NCBI GenBank assembly: GCA_001898095.1
Contig: MKSH01000070.1
Location: 11,086-19,561, forward strand
Direction of reading: 5' to 3'
Length of the DNA stretch: 8,476 nt
DNA from: Solirubrobacterales bacterium 70-9
Lineage (GTDB): Bacteria; Actinomycetota; Thermoleophilia; Solirubrobacterales; 70-9
The notes beneath the pieces are model-generated. The model worked only from the letters and a program-made list of their open reading frames with translations, was not told the origin of the DNA and searched no databases. Both the position numbers and the translations under genes were made by a program. This document shows, piece after piece, positions 7,964 to 8,476 of this stretch (its first letter is position 1; the number at the start of each line of letters is the position of its first letter).

Positions 7964-8476
7964 ACATGTCGGGGATGTCGATGGGCGGCGATGCGTCCGG
8001 GCACGGGATGGCGATGGGGCACATGGCCTCCACCCACGCGAGCGCCAACCTGCTGCCGGAATGGCTGGGGATCCTCGGCGCGGTGATGTTCCTGCTGATC
8101 GCCGGCGCCCACCTCGGCCACCTGGCGATGACCCACGGCGAGCGCCGGCCCTGGCACGTCCTCCACGTCGGCATGGCGATCGGGATGGCCTTCATGTACG
8201 CGCCGTCGCGGATCGACCCGCTCACGATCCAGGCCGAGCTCTGGCAGCTCCTCTTCGCCGGCGCCGCCGCCCTCGCCGCTCTGCGCTGGTTCGCCGGCTA
8301 CCTCGGCGCCGCCGCCGACAACCCGCTCTGGCTGCTCACCGCGATCGACCTCGGCGCGATGGTCTACATGTGGTCCCCGGGCTCCTTCGTCGGGGCGATG
8401 ACCTGGACCCTGGTCGCCTACCTCACCGTCGAGGCGGGCCTCTGGGTCCTGAACGCCTACCGCGTGATCGACCGCG
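7960..8476 (+). CDS. Met/His-rich multi-pass membrane protein, DUF5134-like (3' partial)
   Basis: This frame runs open from ATG 7960 to the window end, giving 172 complete codons without a stop. The ATG overlaps the mocA stop (ATGA), so translation is probably coupled. The first 26 residues are unusually rich in Met (7) and His (3), for example MNMSGMSMGG and HGMAMGHM, as in copper-binding tails. About five transmembrane helices follow, near residues 35-57, 66-82, 94-115, 122-140 and 144-166. They contain His51, His54, His59, His66 and His69 around the first loop, and Met72, Met76 and Met79 in the second helix. The layout and the HVLHVGMAIGMAFMY segment resemble the actinobacterial DUF5134 family as I recall it; the assignment is from memory. 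Because CO dehydrogenase needs copper, a copper-related role is attractive, but it is inference. The C-terminus is missing. Confidence 0.75.
   Translation, partial: MNMSGMSMGGDASGHGMAMGHMASTHASANLLPEWLGILGAVMFLLIAGAHLGHLAMTHGERRPWHVLHVGMAIGMAFMYAPSRIDPLTIQAELWQLLFAGAAALAALRWFAGYLGAAADNPLWLLTAIDLGAMVYMWSPGSFVGAMTWTLVAYLTVEAGLWVLNAYRVIDR

Overview
This window is part of an aerobic carbon monoxide oxidation (cox) locus from a high-GC bacterium. Strong GC preference at third codon positions, a leaderless-type promoter (-10 TACGAT six bases before an ATG), a DUF5134-like membrane protein and a cytoplasmic YceI protein all suggest an Actinomycetota member. A deep lineage such as the Thermoleophilia would fit, but the lineage is inferred from style, not from a marker gene. 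The diagnostic gene is coxL: its product carries AYACSFR, which matches the AYxCSFR active-site signature of form I Mo/Cu CO dehydrogenase, so CO is the expected substrate rather than a purine or aldehyde.

Bases 1-2755 are a tightly packed plus-strand run. It starts with coxE (VWA-domain maturation factor, 5' end outside the window). A 65-aa putative zinc-binding protein overlaps the coxE stop. Next is a 151-aa stand-alone homologue of one segment of CoxL's own cofactor-binding domain, then coxG (SRPBCC family), then a 108-aa zinc-ribbon protein. coxL follows at 2778-5186 after a 22-bp gap that is mostly a 16-bp palindrome. The small and medium subunit genes (coxS, coxM) and coxD are not in the window; they may lie upstream of position 1.

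Bases 5114-7224 are on the minus strand. A YceI-family gene is followed after 2 bp by a gene for an internally duplicated four-helix membrane protein. The end of that second gene overlaps the end of coxL by 73 bp, tail to tail. The 109-bp divergent gap at 7225-7333 holds a second copy of the coxL-upstream palindrome, a perfect 14-bp palindrome and a likely leaderless promoter for the rightward gene.

Bases 7334-8476 are on the plus strand: mocA (molybdopterin cytidylyltransferase, making the cytosine dinucleotide cofactor that CoxL needs), then a stop/start-overlapping gene for a Met/His-rich multi-pass membrane protein that runs off the window.

Together the known genes cover catalysis (coxL), cofactor synthesis (mocA), Mo/Cu centre maturation (coxE) and membrane or quinone coupling (coxG). 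The unfamiliar genes are the best candidates for undescribed CO dehydrogenase accessory functions: the orphan cofactor-domain paralogue, two small cysteine-motif proteins, the duplicated membrane protein with YceI, and the Met/His-rich protein after mocA. The palindrome shared by the coxL and mocA upstream regions hints at common regulation.
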